Assembly (NCBI RefSeq): GCF_004193775.1
Contig: NC_041011.1
Coordinates: 8,645,656-8,709,655, forward strand
Direction of reading: 5' to 3'
DNA: 64,000 nt
Source of the DNA: Glycine soja
Taxonomy: Eukaryota; Streptophyta; Magnoliopsida; Fabales; Fabaceae
Position 1 is the stretch's first letter. Every line of letters begins with the position of its first letter. Below are positions 1 to 12,227 of this stretch, one piece after another. The notes beneath the pieces are model-generated. The model was not told where the DNA came from. It did not search any database and was given only the letters and a program-made list of their open reading frames with translations. The position numbers and the translations under genes are program-made.

Positions 1-3000
1 CAACACTATTAAAATCCATTAGCTTTCCTTAAATAATAATATTAAATGCACACTTTCTATTAAAAGTTCAACTAATTAATAAGATTTATTAAATATATAA
101 AATAAATTATCTAAAGTACTCTCTTTTTGCAAGAAAAAAGTAGGCAAATATGAATTATTGGCTAAGTCTTATAAAATTTGTTAATTTTATTTCTTAAATA
201 AAATATTTTATGTTGAAAAATAAAATTTGAAAGTATAATAATTGAATGCATAAATTCAAATACTCATTAATAATACCATCCAAATTCATTGTTCTTCCTT
301 TAATACTAAAATTAATGGGCATTCAAAACTCAAGTAATTTCAATTGTTCAATGAATTATTATAGTTTATAAAATAAATAAAAAGAAATGATGTACAATAA
401 CTTCAATTTGCAAGAAAAGTTCCCAAATATGTATTATTGAATAAGTGTAGTAAAATTTATTAATTTGATTCTTTAAATTAAATATTTAATTTTAAAAAAA
501 AATTATAAATACTATAAATGAATGCATAATAATCAATAAATTAATGCATAAATTTAAATACTCATTTGTAACACTATTAAAATCCATTATCATTCGTTAA
601 ACACCAATATTAAACGCACATTTAAAACTTACTCTATATTAAAGTTTAAACTAATTAATATGATTTAATAAATAAATAAAAATAAATTGTCTAAAATACC
701 CTAATTATGCAATAAAAAGTGCACAAATAAGAATGTATTAACGGATAAGTGTGTAAAATTTTTTATTTTTATTTTTAAAAATAAAATTTATAAATATACT
801 AAATGAATTTATAATAATCAATTAATGAATACAAAAATTAAAATAATCAATAATAACACAGTTAAAATCCATTAACTTTTCTTAAATACCAATACTAAAT
901 GCACATTGAAAATCCACTCTCATCAAAAGTTTAACTAATTAATATGATTTATTAAATAAAAATAAATAAATTGTCTAAAGTACACTTATTTTTCAAGAAT
1001 AAGTGCACAAATATGTATTAATGGATAAGTGTCATAAATTTATTAATTTTATTTTTTTAATAGATATTTTATTTTAGCAATTGAAATTTTTAAATACAAT
1101 AAATGAATACATTAATTTAAATACTCATACATAAAAATATTAAAATTCATTACCTTTCCTTAAATACTAATATTAAATGCACATTCAAAACTTATTTTTT
1201 TATTAAAATTTAAACTAATTCATAGGATTTATTTAACAAATAAAAATAAATTATCAAAAGTACTTTTATTTTGCCAGAAAAAGTGCGCAAATATGAATTA
1301 TTGGATAAGTTTTATAATATTAATTAATTTTATTTCCTAAATTGGATATTTTATTTTAAAATTAAAAATTATAAATACAATCAATAAATGCATTATAATC
1401 AATTAATGAATGTACAAATTCAAAGACTCATTAATAACACCACTAAAATATATTATCTTACCTTTAATATTAATATTAAATGCACATTAAAAACTCAATC
1501 TCTATTAAAAGTTCAACTAATTAATATAGAATATAAAATAAATAAAAATAAATTGTCTAAAATACCCTAATTATGCAATAAAAAGTGCACAAATAAGAAT
1601 GTATTAACGGATAAGTGTGTAAAATTTTTTATTTTTATTTTTAAAAATAAAATTTATTAATATACTAAATGAATTTATAATAATCAATTAATGAATACAA
1701 AAATTAAAATAATCAATAATAACACAGTTAAAATCCATTAACTTTTCTTAAATACCAATACTAAATGCACATTGAAAATCCACTCTCATCAAAAGTTTAA
1801 CTAATTAATATGATTTATTAAATAAAAATAAATAAATTGTCTAAAGTACACTTATTTTTCAAGAATAAGTGCACAAATATGTATTAATGGATAAGTGTCA
1901 TAAATTTATTAATTTTATTTTTTTAATAGATATTTTATTTTAGCAATTGAAATTTTTAAATACAATAAATGAATACATTAATTTAAATACTCATACATAA
2001 AAATATTAAAATTCGTTACCTTTCCTTAAATACTAATATTAAATGCACATTCAAAACTTATTTTTTTATTAAAATTTATACTAATCCATAGGATTTATTT
2101 AACAAATAAAAATAAATTATCAAAAGTACTTTTATTTTGCCAGAAAAAGTGCGCAAATATGAATTATTGGATAAGTTTGATAACATTAATTAATTTTATT
2201 TCCTAAATTGGATATTTTATTTTAAAATTAAAAATTATAAATACAATCAATAAATGCATTATAATCAATTAATGAATGTACAAAATCAAAGACTCATTAA
2301 TAACACCACTAAAATATATTATCTTACCTTTAATATTAATATTAAATGCACATTAAAAACTCAATCTCTATTAAAAGTTCAACTAATTAATATAGTTTAT
2401 AAAATAAATTGTCTAATGTATTAACGGAAAAAAGTTCACAAATATGTATTAATGGATAATTATAATAAAATTTATTAATTTGATTATTTAAAAAAGATAT
2501 TTCATTTAATAAAATAAATTTTATAAAATACAATAAATAAATGCATAATAATCAATTAAGGAATACAAAAATTTAAATACTCATTCATAACACAATTAAA
2601 ATTCATTATCATTCCTTAAACACTAATATTAAATGCACATTTAAAACCCACTCTATATTAAAATTTCAACTAATTAATATATTTTATAACATAAATAAAA
2701 AGAAATTTTTTAGAGTTCCTTGACTTTATAGCACAAATATGTATTAATGGATATGTGTGGTAAAATTTATTAATCCTATTTTTTAAATAAGATATTATAT
2801 TTTTAAAAATAAAGTTTAAAAATGTAAAATGAATGCATAAATTTAAATACTCATTAATAACATGATATAAATTCATTATCTTTCCTTTAATATTAACAAT
2901 AAACGAGCATTAGTAACCCAATCTTTATAAAAAGTTCAAGTAATTAATATAGTTTATAAAAGAAATAAAAGAATTTGTCCAAAGTACCATCACTTTGTAG

Positions 3001-3150
3001 AAAAAAGTTTCGCAAATATGTAAAATTTATGAATTTTTTTAAATAAAATATTTTATTTTAAAGTTAAAATTTGTAAATATAATAAATGAATGCATAAAAA
3101 TCAATTAATGAATTCATAAATTAAAATGTTCATTAATAGCATCATTAGAT
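1..3150. repeat. AT-rich satellite array, about 290-bp monomers
   Basis: A recurring block (AAAATCCATT, then a CCTTAAATA-like run, then TTAAATGCACATT, then an ACTAATTAATATG-like run, then AAGTGCACAAATATG) appears about every 270-303 bp. The AAAATCCATT-like anchor lies near 11, 281, 579, 864, 1142, 1445, 1730, 2008, 2311, 2598 and 2867, giving about 11 monomers. The array is open at the left edge of the window and decays after about 3150. It is far longer per unit than the roughly 90-bp soybean centromere satellites I know of. No coding capacity is seen; the short open frames inside are chance. Confidence 0.85.
670..2401. repeat. 866-bp tandem higher-order duplication
   Basis: Within the satellite, three consecutive monomers (285, 278 and 303 bp) are duplicated as one block. 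The copies lie at about 670-1535 and 1536-2401. Landmarks are displaced by exactly 866 bp: CTAATTATGC at 701 and 1567, TTATCAAAAG at 1251 and 2117, and the monomer anchors 864/1730, 1142/2008 and 1445/2311. The two copies differ at only a handful of positions, whereas neighbouring monomers differ strongly. The duplication is therefore recent relative to the array. Confidence 0.85.
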
Positions 3151-4570
3151 TTAATAACTAAAGTAATATTTATTAGGAGTATTGTGAAAGAATAATTAAT
3201 GTTACATTGAAAAGTTAAATATGACATTTATTTTGAAATATATATTTTTTTCCAAATGTAATACTTATTTTGGGACGGATCAAGTATATCTTATTTAAAA
3301 ATTATTTTATTAATAAAATATATTCGAGGTATTTATAATTGAAGTTTTTAATTAATTTTAAACTCTTGTAATTTTTATTTACAGATAAGTTGTTTTAATT
3401 ATTTTTTACTTTAAATTATTATGTCTTTTACATATTATGTTTTTTACTATTCATATTATGTGTTACCCAAAAATATCTTAAACCAAATTTAAAATAAAAT
3501 AAAAATAAACATACTTTTAAGTAGAGAAAACAATTTCATTAAATTAATTAGTGTAATAGTTTAAATATCTTAAAGTATAATATTAAAAATAATGTAAATT
3601 GAGTAATGATTAAAATAAAGAATTTAATATTAAAATAAAACTAATCAAAATTAACCGAATTTCTTTAAAAAAAATTGCTGATTTCAACTCCTTTCACCCA
3701 AATAAACTTATAAAAATGTACCCAAAAAAACTTATCAATAATTTTTTAATATAATTTTATTTAAAATATAAAAAATACAGAAATTTGAATGAAGCGATAT
3801 TTTATTAAAAATTAAACGAAAACCATAAAATATTAATTTAATTCAATTCAAATTTTATTTTTAATAAAAATTAAATTACATATATTTTAAGTTTAATTCG
3901 AACAATTTTGTATGAAAATTCGAACCAAATCAAGAAGAAGAAAAAAAAAACCGAATTTGTATGTTCTTAAGTCTTAACTGTCTTGATCAATCAAGACCTT
4001 CGGATAACCCAATCCGGAATGCAAACTTTATGACGATAATCAATCAATTTTTGTCTAGTAATTAATGAGATAATGACCTAACATTAAGTTTTTCATTTTC
4101 CAAGAAGTTTAATTTCCACCAAAAAGGGTGACGAAACTTACATACTACAAAAATTTGCAGAATTGAATGAACCTCTGCCAAATCACAATCGTATTGGTCG
4201 TTTGTGTTTTCGAAAATATTCAACAGGCCTTCGTATTGTCAGTAAAAATTGGGCATTCAACTTTAAAGAGGAAAAAAAAACTTATTTTTACTTCAACTCT
4301 TTTCTAATTACCCTACTTTTTTTTGACAAAGAATTACTCCTACTTTTATGTAGTACTAGTACATAATTAAAAATAATTTTAAATATGTTCATAAGTCATA
4401 ACGTTTTCTTTTTTACTCGTCAGACGAAACAATGTTAAGATACTGTGTTCTCTTCACAACATTTGCTTAGAAAAATGCTTTCTAAAATTATTGTACAAAT
4501 ATGTGAGATAAAACTTTTGTGACAGGTTAAATAAAATATCCTTAATTAGACTCTGACATTAACGGTTAGG
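3151..4570. other. AT-rich intergenic DNA, no feature seen
   Basis: Poly-A/T-rich sequence with many stops in all frames. A 67-codon open frame near 4163-4366 has no recognisable motif and low-complexity codons. I see no gene, RNA or structured repeat here. Confidence 0.6.
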
Positions 4571-4870
4571 ATGAAAATGTATTATTTCACAAATTTGGTG
4601 AACAAAATGATTTTTTTAAAAAAATTTAAAATATCAAAATGAAATCCTTTAAGAATATATAAAATCAAAATAAAACTATTTAAAATTATATTTTTTTCAA
4701 TTAATATGTCTTTTCAATTAAAAAACATATTAATTGCAAAAAATATTATTTTAAATGATTTCATTTTGATATTATATATTATTAAATGATTTTATTTTGA
4801 TACTTTAAGTTTTTTTTAAAATCATTTTGTTCCATCAAATTTGTGAAGTAATACATTTTCATTTTACTTT
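4571..4870. mobile_element. Foldback (MITE-like) element
   Basis: Almost the whole segment is a long imperfect inverted repeat. The left arm starts ATGAAAATGTATTATTTCAC and the right arm ends with its near complement, GTGAAGTAATACATTTTCAT. The arms of about 140 bp meet near 4715 around the pairing ATTAATATG/CATATTAAT. It has no coding capacity, as expected of a foldback MITE. A clear target-site duplication could not be assigned. A related but unpaired stretch (ACCAAAATGAAGTCCTTC...) lies at about 5045-5160. Confidence 0.7.
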
Positions 4871-5976
4871 TAATTGAATTTTACTTATCTCTTGATCAAA
4901 TTTTAGATTAATTATGATTCATTTTTTCAATGAGTTAGAGGATTAAAATAAAAAAATGTCATATGATCATCCTAATCAACAACATTAACCAACACGTCCT
5001 ATTTTTCTATGGACATATTTAATAATTCAGCAAAACAAAAATACCAAAATGAAGTCCTTCAAACATATAAAAAATCAAAATAAGACTTTTAAAACTTAAT
5101 ATATTAAATAAAAATACACTAAAATATAAAATATCAAAAGTAACATTTGGCCTTTTCTAAAACAAAATTAATTATGATACTTTAATAAATTATTTTTAAA
5201 TCCTAAATAATTTAAAATAAATTTTAAATGAAATCATAATGTTTTTGATAAATATTTTTTGTTTTTGTTTTTTTAGAAAGGTATAATGTTTTATTAAAAC
5301 AAGGTATAATGTTGAAATTCGTTTTAAGTCTAGTAAACCTTAAAGTTACAATTGATTATTATTCTTGTTTTTATTCTCCCTACACGCGTAAAAAAAAATA
5401 AAAAAAATCTTCCAAATAGGTGAATTTTTCAATTTGATTTCACGGAATCGTATGAGAGATTAAAGTTTTCTGTAAAATAGATTGAACTGTCGTGAACACG
5501 AGACATAGATATCATCATTTAAGCTTCTTTTAAAATTTTTATACTGATAAAGATAGTGATCTACTCTATCTGTTCATCTTTTTATTTAAAAATAATTTTC
5601 TTTGCTTTGTAAGAAAAATATAGAGATTAGAGAGTGATCTTTCAAGCACCTCGGACGGTGACCTATGCTATGGCCTATGGATGAGGCTTTCACTTTCCAA
5701 AACTAAATTTCCTCTGCTGAAGTATCTAACCAGCTTTCTACCATTTTTTTTTTGGTCAAAGAATCATTGATTAAAAATTCCCATCTAAACAGTGCCAATT
5801 TTGTGTACCACTTATTCTGTTTCTGTCTGTCATTTTCTATTTTTTTTTTTTTGTGAAAGCTGTTGCCGATTGGGCTTACATTTGGGGCCGAATGGAAAAA
5901 TAGGTCACTATAAATTAAAACCACTAATTTCAAATTTTAGAAAACAATTGCTATGGACTAAAAGAATAACCAATTA

Positions 5977-6016
5977 ATCACTCTCTAAATAATCTAGAGA
6001 TTATTTAGAGAGTGAT
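5977..6016. repeat. Perfect 40-bp hairpin
   Basis: ATCACTCTCTAAATAATCT is followed by two bases (AG) and then by its exact reverse complement, giving a 19-bp stem with a 2-nt loop. The outer motif AGAGAGTGATCTTT is also present at about 5630. This may be the remnant of a larger inverted-repeat insertion. Confidence 0.85.
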
Positions 6017-6927
6017 CTTTGCTATGGACTAGAGGTAGTATTATATTAGAGTGGCACTGTGAGAATGTATGGTTACTATTCCTCTTTCAAATAATGATAA
6101 CATGTATAAGGATTAAGGAATTAAAAACTCTCCTAATATCTAAGAAAATCAATGAAAAGCCTGCTATAAGGACTATTTATTATTACCCAATATTTGAAAA
6201 AGAAGAAAATAGCCTATTCTAAAAAATTGCAATAGTAGGATTAAGGAGTTTATAACAACGTTACCTAAGTAGTCAACTAAACTAGTTTGGATTAATGTGT
6301 GGATTCTATTAATAAATTTTGGAAAAACTAAATTGGTTAAAACTTAAAATAACTTTAAAATTTGAGAATAATTTATTAAATATGTATGGAGAGATGGATA
6401 AAATTAGAAAAAAGATAATAAATAATTTTTCGATATTGTTTAATCACAATGCTAAAAGTGAGCATTAATAACGGTTAAAAAAAAAACCTACAATCATTAC
6501 TTATGGAAACAACATTAAAGAGAAGATCTACAATAGCAAATTTGAACGTGGAACTGCTATTAAAGGCTATTGTAGCGTGTGCTAGTTAAAAGCAAAAGAA
6601 TTTTCGGTCATTGGATACAAGCTTGTAAAAATGAAAGTCACGGATTGAATGTGATAAACTAGTCTCAACGGTAGGGGATTCTTTTTATATAATTTTTAGT
6701 CACATTAATCATAGGTGACAACGGTAACATCTTCCCTTAGATTCGACGACGACAGACGACAATGACATCCCCCCGGAGATCCGGTGATGACAACAACATA
6801 ACCACGGAGATCTAGTGACAATGACAACTTCTATGGCTTAAGCAACTTTAACATCACATTGTTTAGCCAGAGTTTAAGGGTGAAGTTTGTGCCATCGTGG
6901 AGGTGATAGAGGAAGACGTGGTTGATA

Positions 6928-6932
6928 TTGTG
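6928..6932. repeat. Target-site duplication TTGTG, left copy (right copy 10575-10579)
   Basis: TTGTG directly precedes the TGTAACA end and is repeated directly after the TGTTACA end of the 3.6-kb element. Flanking sequence on both sides is of the same more GC-rich character, consistent with an interrupted older sequence. Confidence 0.8.
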
Positions 6933-9900
6933 TGTAACATCCTGAAATTTTCTTCTTAATTTATTTTGTTACACTTTGCAAAGTGACACTATGATGAGCT
7001 AGACAATGAAAATTTGTATTGTGTAATTTAATGTTGTGCCTCTGTGATTTAATCATTCTCTATATAATTTAAGTGCATATTTTTCGTGCTATATATGTTT
7101 ATATTTAAATAATTTGTTTAGTCTAACTTGATAGAGATATGAAAACTGCCTAAACGAAAATTCCTTTTATAAAAAAATTGTGTTGTACATTAAATGATAG
7201 TGTAATTTAGCTCTGTGTGAAAGTGATCTCTGTGTGAGATTCACTATGGTTATATGGAATCCTAGGGAGATTAGCACAGTAATCAAGGCGTTTAAGATAG
7301 AATTTACTAGTTTTGGTAAAAAAAAAAGAATACTCATTTTTGGCAAAACTCTACTTTAACCATTTTTAGTAGAAAATTCAAAAGGAAACCATACTAATTG
7401 TGGGTTTGATGTACTTGGTTTCCATGAGCTTCCAAGAGTCATCCATGAGCCATAATTTAGTGATTAAGATAAGCCAACACCTTAATCCATTGGACCAAAG
7501 CCTTAAGCACACTTACAAGCTTCATTAACCCCAAAACCTTTCCCTTTCCTCTCATTCTCATGTCAGCTTCTAGGGGAGTTTAGAGCAACAAACTTCTTCT
7601 CCTTCTTGCTACTGAGGGCTGGTCTAGAAACCTTGAAGCCTAAAAGTGATGGTAAACAAGTTCACCCTTCACTCTAGCCTTGCTCATTCTTCTTCATCAC
7701 TTGAATTTTCTCTCATGTTTTTGAGTTTTGTTGAAGCTTGTTTTTGACTCAAGAGAACTCCATCTTTGGTTGTACCCTTCTCTTTTACGTGGAGACTACA
7801 AGAGGTAAGGGGGTCTCTCTCCAATCTTTGAATCCTAACCATGTCATGCATGGAAACTGAGCTTCAAAAATGTAGTTGTGGTGTTCTTGAAATTTTCGTG
7901 CTTGCTGCCCTGTCTTGGAACTATATGCTAAGCTATTTTTCTTGAAATTTTGATGCCAAAAATGATTTCTTTGGGTATTAAAACCTAGGGTTAGACTTAA
8001 GGTGCATCTAAATTAGAATCTTCTAGAGAAAGTGGTGAGTAAAACAAGTCAAAGAGAATTTTAGGAAGCTATAATTTGGGCACGAATTTGACCTAGTTGA
8101 TACTGCTGTGTGAGCTGTTTTCTGGAATTGTTAAACTCAAAAATGATTTCTTCTTGGTATGAAAATGTAAGGTAACACATAAGGTTTAGGAAAAACCAAT
8201 TTTCAGAGTACCTAGAAAATCCGATTAAAGTTTAGGAATGAAATTTGGTAAATCTGAACAATAGGGGAATTTCGAGTATCAAATGAATTAATTTAGTAAT
8301 TTTAAGCTTAAAAATGGAGTTAGAACATAGAGAACCTTGGGAAAGAAGTAAGGAGTGTTAAGAATAGATTCTGGCAAAATTACAAGATAATAGACTTAGA
8401 CTGAAAAAAATCACTAGAATTGAGCGCTTTGTGTTTTGTATTTTTGGATAACATGATTGAGCATGCTGAACATTTATTTCTAAATGAATATTGTTTTGAA
8501 TGAATAAGATCATGAGAGTGTGAACTTTGAAACTATTTATCTATGGCATGTGAATTTTTATTTTGGCCCGCAATCCTAGGATAGCCACTGAATCTGAGTA
8601 AGATCATGAGAGTGCGAACTCCAACAAATTCTATTAGTGATGTGTGAAATTTATATTTTGCCATATTTATTGATTATCTATTTATTATTGCTTTGGGTTA
8701 GGTTTAGGGGTGTCCCACCCTCGGCAAATTGTTTGTTATAGATGCTGGTTGGTTGTATTTTTAGCCGTTATGTTGTCCATTAATCAACGTGTTACATGTT
8801 TTTTTTATTACTTGAGAGATTGAGATTGATTTCTTGAGAATAGTATGTATGCTTGATCCTCGCCTCTATTTCTTGTTGTGTTAATGTTTGAATATGTTTG
8901 TCATATGTGGCACGAGGGCTACACACACGATGTGGCGACAAGAGCGAGATGACCAAAAAAAGAGTAAGGAACTGAAGCGTCTATGCCATATGTGAATGAT
9001 GAGGTTGCGTTGAGAAAATGGATGATGGATAGAGATACACTGGGGTGTAGTGGGCAGAGAGGTTCATGGGACCTAAGAAAATTAGCGAGTGGTGACTACT
9101 GGCATTTGGTACAGTCATTTGGTGCAGGGAGCTCAGAGGCCTCACTTTGTTATTCCTGAATAGTTCTAAGACTATTCTTTTTAAGTTAGGAGTTGGGGAT
9201 CGATGTACAATGTATCTGTATATGGCGATCACTCTCAACTGTCATCCACATAAAAGTGTAAGACCATCATGACCTGAGAGTCTTGGTGGTAATGGTTGGG
9301 TCCTATTGTGAAATAAGTGGGATAGTTATGCGCTTAGGATGCGAGAGTGTTGTTTGCTTAGACAACCAATGAATACTATGGTTTTATTTGTTTTTTGTGG
9401 CATTTGAGGAGCCAAGGACTCACCCCTACAACTAAAAACTTTTCAGGAGTAGGTCATGGAACATCTACAAAGGATGTTCATGTGCATCAGTAGATACAAC
9501 TATAGTTATACATAAGAGAAAGAGACGCACGTCCTCGTGCACTTTGCTTACATTCGACGCCACTTTTTGTTGTTAGATGAGCCCCGAATACCACCCATCA
9601 CCATAGAGGCACTCACTATGTATCACATTCCTTTCGAGCATACTCCTTGATGCGACATTCACCATATTATCATCTACCATGCCTACTTTGGATTTGAGCG
9701 GCTAGACAACCCACTGTGGTTCGTGCGACACTTCTTTGAGAATGATGCTAATGGGAGGGCCACTAGATCTACCTTCTACCAGGATACGACCATCAAAGTC
9801 TATGAGGATGTGGGAGATTTTATTGAAAATGAGGATCTCACACCATTTGAGATTGCTTTCTACTAGGGTGTTTGCGTTAAAGAGATTCGGGGAAGAGATG

Positions 9901-10574
9901 GTTTCGTTCGATGAGGAATGAGATTCCTCGGGAGACAAGAGTGACCCTTTTGAGGATATGACTTTGCCCTAGGTAGTTTGAGGGTCTTGAGTAGTGACTG
10001 TTCGGAGTGTAGGATTGTTTCCCCTTTTTTAGGTATATGTGGGATGGGAAGATTTCTATATTCAGTGTCATGATATTTTATTGTTTTAATCCTCTTGGTA
10101 ATATTGTGTAATAATGTGAGGGGCAATTGATATTTTATCTTTCTGCAAACAATTGAAATTATTTCGGTACATCTATGTACCTGTCTTAAGGGCCATTGAG
10201 GTTCAATATGTATGATTGCGTATTTCTTTCACTTTATCATCATTAATTTTGTGCAAGTTAATTCTTTATAAGTTGTACTTTATTATAGCGCCATGTGAGG
10301 ATGAAAGAAAAACGACAACAAATTTTGAAATGGATTTTAAATAGATAACACATTTTGACAATATCCTTTATTCATGAGCATTTTAATTATACGTACATGC
10401 TTTAATCAAGCATAATGTGTGTGTGTGTACGTGATTCTTCTTTTCCCCCAAAAAATATTGAGATGTTTTATCAACCTAGAAATAAAAATTATATTTAATG
10501 ACGCGTATTCTGCAAATTATATTATTTAATAAATTTTAAAGCTATATTTCAAAAAAAGAATTTGAGGTGTTACA
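6933..10574 (+). mobile_element. Very long solo LTR (chromovirus/Tekay-like), 3.6 kb
   Basis: The segment starts TGTAACATCCTGAAATTTTC and ends GAGGTGTTACA, so it has the TG...CA LTR ends inside a short TGTAACA/TGTTACA inversion. It is flanked on both sides by the perfect 5-bp direct repeat TTGTG (6928-6932 and 10575-10579), the size left by retroviral-type integrases. No second TGTAACATCC start occurs inside, and no gag or pol protein can be read in any frame. A pyrimidine-rich leader-like stretch lies at 7500-7830. LTRs of 3-4 kb are known for Ty3/gypsy Tekay elements, so a solo LTR is the simplest reading. A non-autonomous element with unrecognised content is the alternative. The orientation is assumed from the TGTAACATCC end. 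Confidence 0.65.
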
Positions 10575-10579
10575 TTGTG

Positions 10580-11098
10580 ACTATCGGAGGAGACCGTGGC
10601 CATGAAATACCTTTCCGATACTATTGCTAGAAGTGGCGAGTGACAACATCGCGTACATGGGAAGCCTAGATGTGTTTTTTTTTTGTGGGATTTGAGTTTT
10701 TCGTCGAAGATATCACAACGCCGGCCACCATTTCTTCTCCACGACGCCCCTATTCATCCTTCAAAGGAAAATGCTAATGGTGGTTTAGGCTTGAAAAGGA
10801 AGCTCCATCAAAAACATTAGTGTAACAATCTATGCGTGCTTGCAAAAGATCTCACTAAACTTAGATCTACAAGATGAGCGCAATATGGGGTTTTCATGAA
10901 TTACTTCAAATATGTTAACAATTGTTGATTCTATAGATTACGTTTTTTCATGAAAAGTTTGAGATCCATTCTTGAAAACTAATTGATTCAATTGGAAATT
11001 GTTTAATTGCATCATGGTTTTTAGATTTTGTAGTTGTAGATTATGATTTTCGGTTAAGATTCTCACTAGAAAGAGATAAGGGTAGAAATGAGAAAAAA
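10580..11098. other. Intergenic DNA between two mobile elements
   Basis: Continues the more GC-rich sequence found before 6928 (GGAGGAGACCGTGGCCATG, CCGGCCACCATTTCTTC). No open frame of useful length. Similarity to the mirrored sequence around 15735-15790 fades gradually, so the left edge of the neighbouring Mutator-like element could lie somewhat before 11099. Confidence 0.5.
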
Positions 11099-11320
11099 AG
11101 AGGTTTTTCCCCCTATATATACTACTCTACAAATAATTCCCAATGTACACTAGTTCTCAATTTAATGCCCGAACTACGGTATTTTTGAGAAGTCCTGTTT
11201 TTAGGATCCAACTTCCCCACCTTCCTTTCTTTATTTTTTTTAGTTAAGAAGTTGGGTTGGGCAACCCGACTTCTTATTGGTTTTTTTTAAATGTTATTTT
11301 ATTAAATTTAATTTAAAAAA
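11099..11320. repeat. Left terminal inverted repeat of MULE
   Basis: Pairs with about 15580-15733 in reverse complement. Relative to the right arm it carries an extra stretch of about 50 bp that is itself a hairpin (11246-11275: AAGAAGTTGGGTT, four bases, then AACCCGACTTCTT, 12 of 13 pairs). Confidence 0.7.
11246..11275. repeat. Hairpin inside left MULE terminal repeat
   Basis: AAGAAGTTGGGTT pairs with AACCCGACTTCTT across four bases, with one mismatch. It is absent from the right arm, so it was inserted in the left arm or lost from the right. Confidence 0.7.
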
Positions 11321-11424
11321 TATTTTTTTATTTATATTATTTAATTTTAAAAAATTATAACATTTTTGGTTTAATAATTTATTTATACCAGAATACATCA
11401 TAAATAAACTACATGAACAATAAT

Positions 11425-12115
11425 ATTTACCTAAGGAAAAGCAGAAGACGAAGGTATGTTGGGACAATTTTTTCTGTTATGACCTTGTTGCCGGCAAATT
11501 TTACATTTTTTTCTGGTATCCCGTTCAATTTCTTCGTTCTTTTAGTGGGAATGTGATTCAAAATCGGACGACCCTTTGCACTCCTCTTTCATATTTCTTC
11601 GTTCAATTTCTTCGTTCTTCGTTCCACATTGATCTCCTTTATATTCTTGCCACATTAATTTGTGTGACAGTAAACCAAAAGAGTTGTCGTAGATGTGCAA
11701 CATGTTCTGTAAAGTAAATAGCGGTAACACATAGTTCATGGGAACAACATTAACAAATTTATAGGGCAGTCATTACATGAGAAAGTGTTTAACCTGATAT
11801 TCACCACAATCAAATTCTTTAGGAAGAACCCCCGCGCTGAAGTTGTCTCCCCTTTTACAATGGCATAAGCAATCAGGAAGATATGGTTAGCAGCATCTTG
11901 TGTTGTAGCTATCAATAATGTGTCAATATACTTCTCGTAAAGCCATGTACCATACTCGTTAGGAGAGCAAGGACAAAGTTCTTCAGCTGTAGCAACCCAC
12001 AGTGAAAACCTTGAGACAGAACAACAACATCATCATCATAAAGAAGAATCAGTGATACAAGAGAGAAGAAATCTACAACGTAATCGACATTCACTGCCTT
12101 GTGGGACTGGTCATC
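11425..12115 (-). pseudogene. MULE transposase, C-terminal relic
   Basis: Reading the minus strand, three pieces of a mudrA-type transposase appear in the right order but in broken frames. Near 11810-11960 is the catalytic-core motif LLIATTQDAANHIFLIAYAI followed by VKGETTSA and FFLKNL, typical of the MULE transposase domain. At 11620-11739 comes the C-terminal signature FTLQNMLHIYDNSF...MWQEYKGDQC. At about 11460-11510 comes a CCHC zinc knuckle, CKICRQQGHNRKNC. The part between the core and the C-terminal signature is missing and several stops and a small duplication (ATTTCTTCGTTC) interrupt it. No functional transposase can be made. The call rests on recalled family motifs. Confidence 0.7.
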
Positions 12116-12227
12116 ATTTTGGTCATTAAAGTATAAAATGTTGTGATAATGAGAGCTATCATGTTTAAGTACCCTTCTAATGTAGTTCTCAAAATTATGT
12201 TAAGGTGACCATGCCATTTTGTGTTAT

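Larger units (their letters stand above)
4871..6932. other. AT-rich intergenic DNA
   Basis: No gene is supported. The segment contains a decayed relative of the foldback element near 5045-5160, an AGAGAGTGATCTTTC motif at about 5630 that recurs beside the hairpin near 6010, and from about 6700 a more GC-rich part with repeated GATGACAACAAC-like triplets. That last part is interrupted at 6933 by the long LTR-like element and resumes after 10579. Confidence 0.5.

Noticed and set aside
7500..8300. A host gene hidden in the more GC-rich part of 7.5-8.3 kb
   Set aside because: No ORF or consistent exon chain; the stretch lies inside the TGTAACA...TGTTACA element with its own target duplication and looks like an LTR leader.
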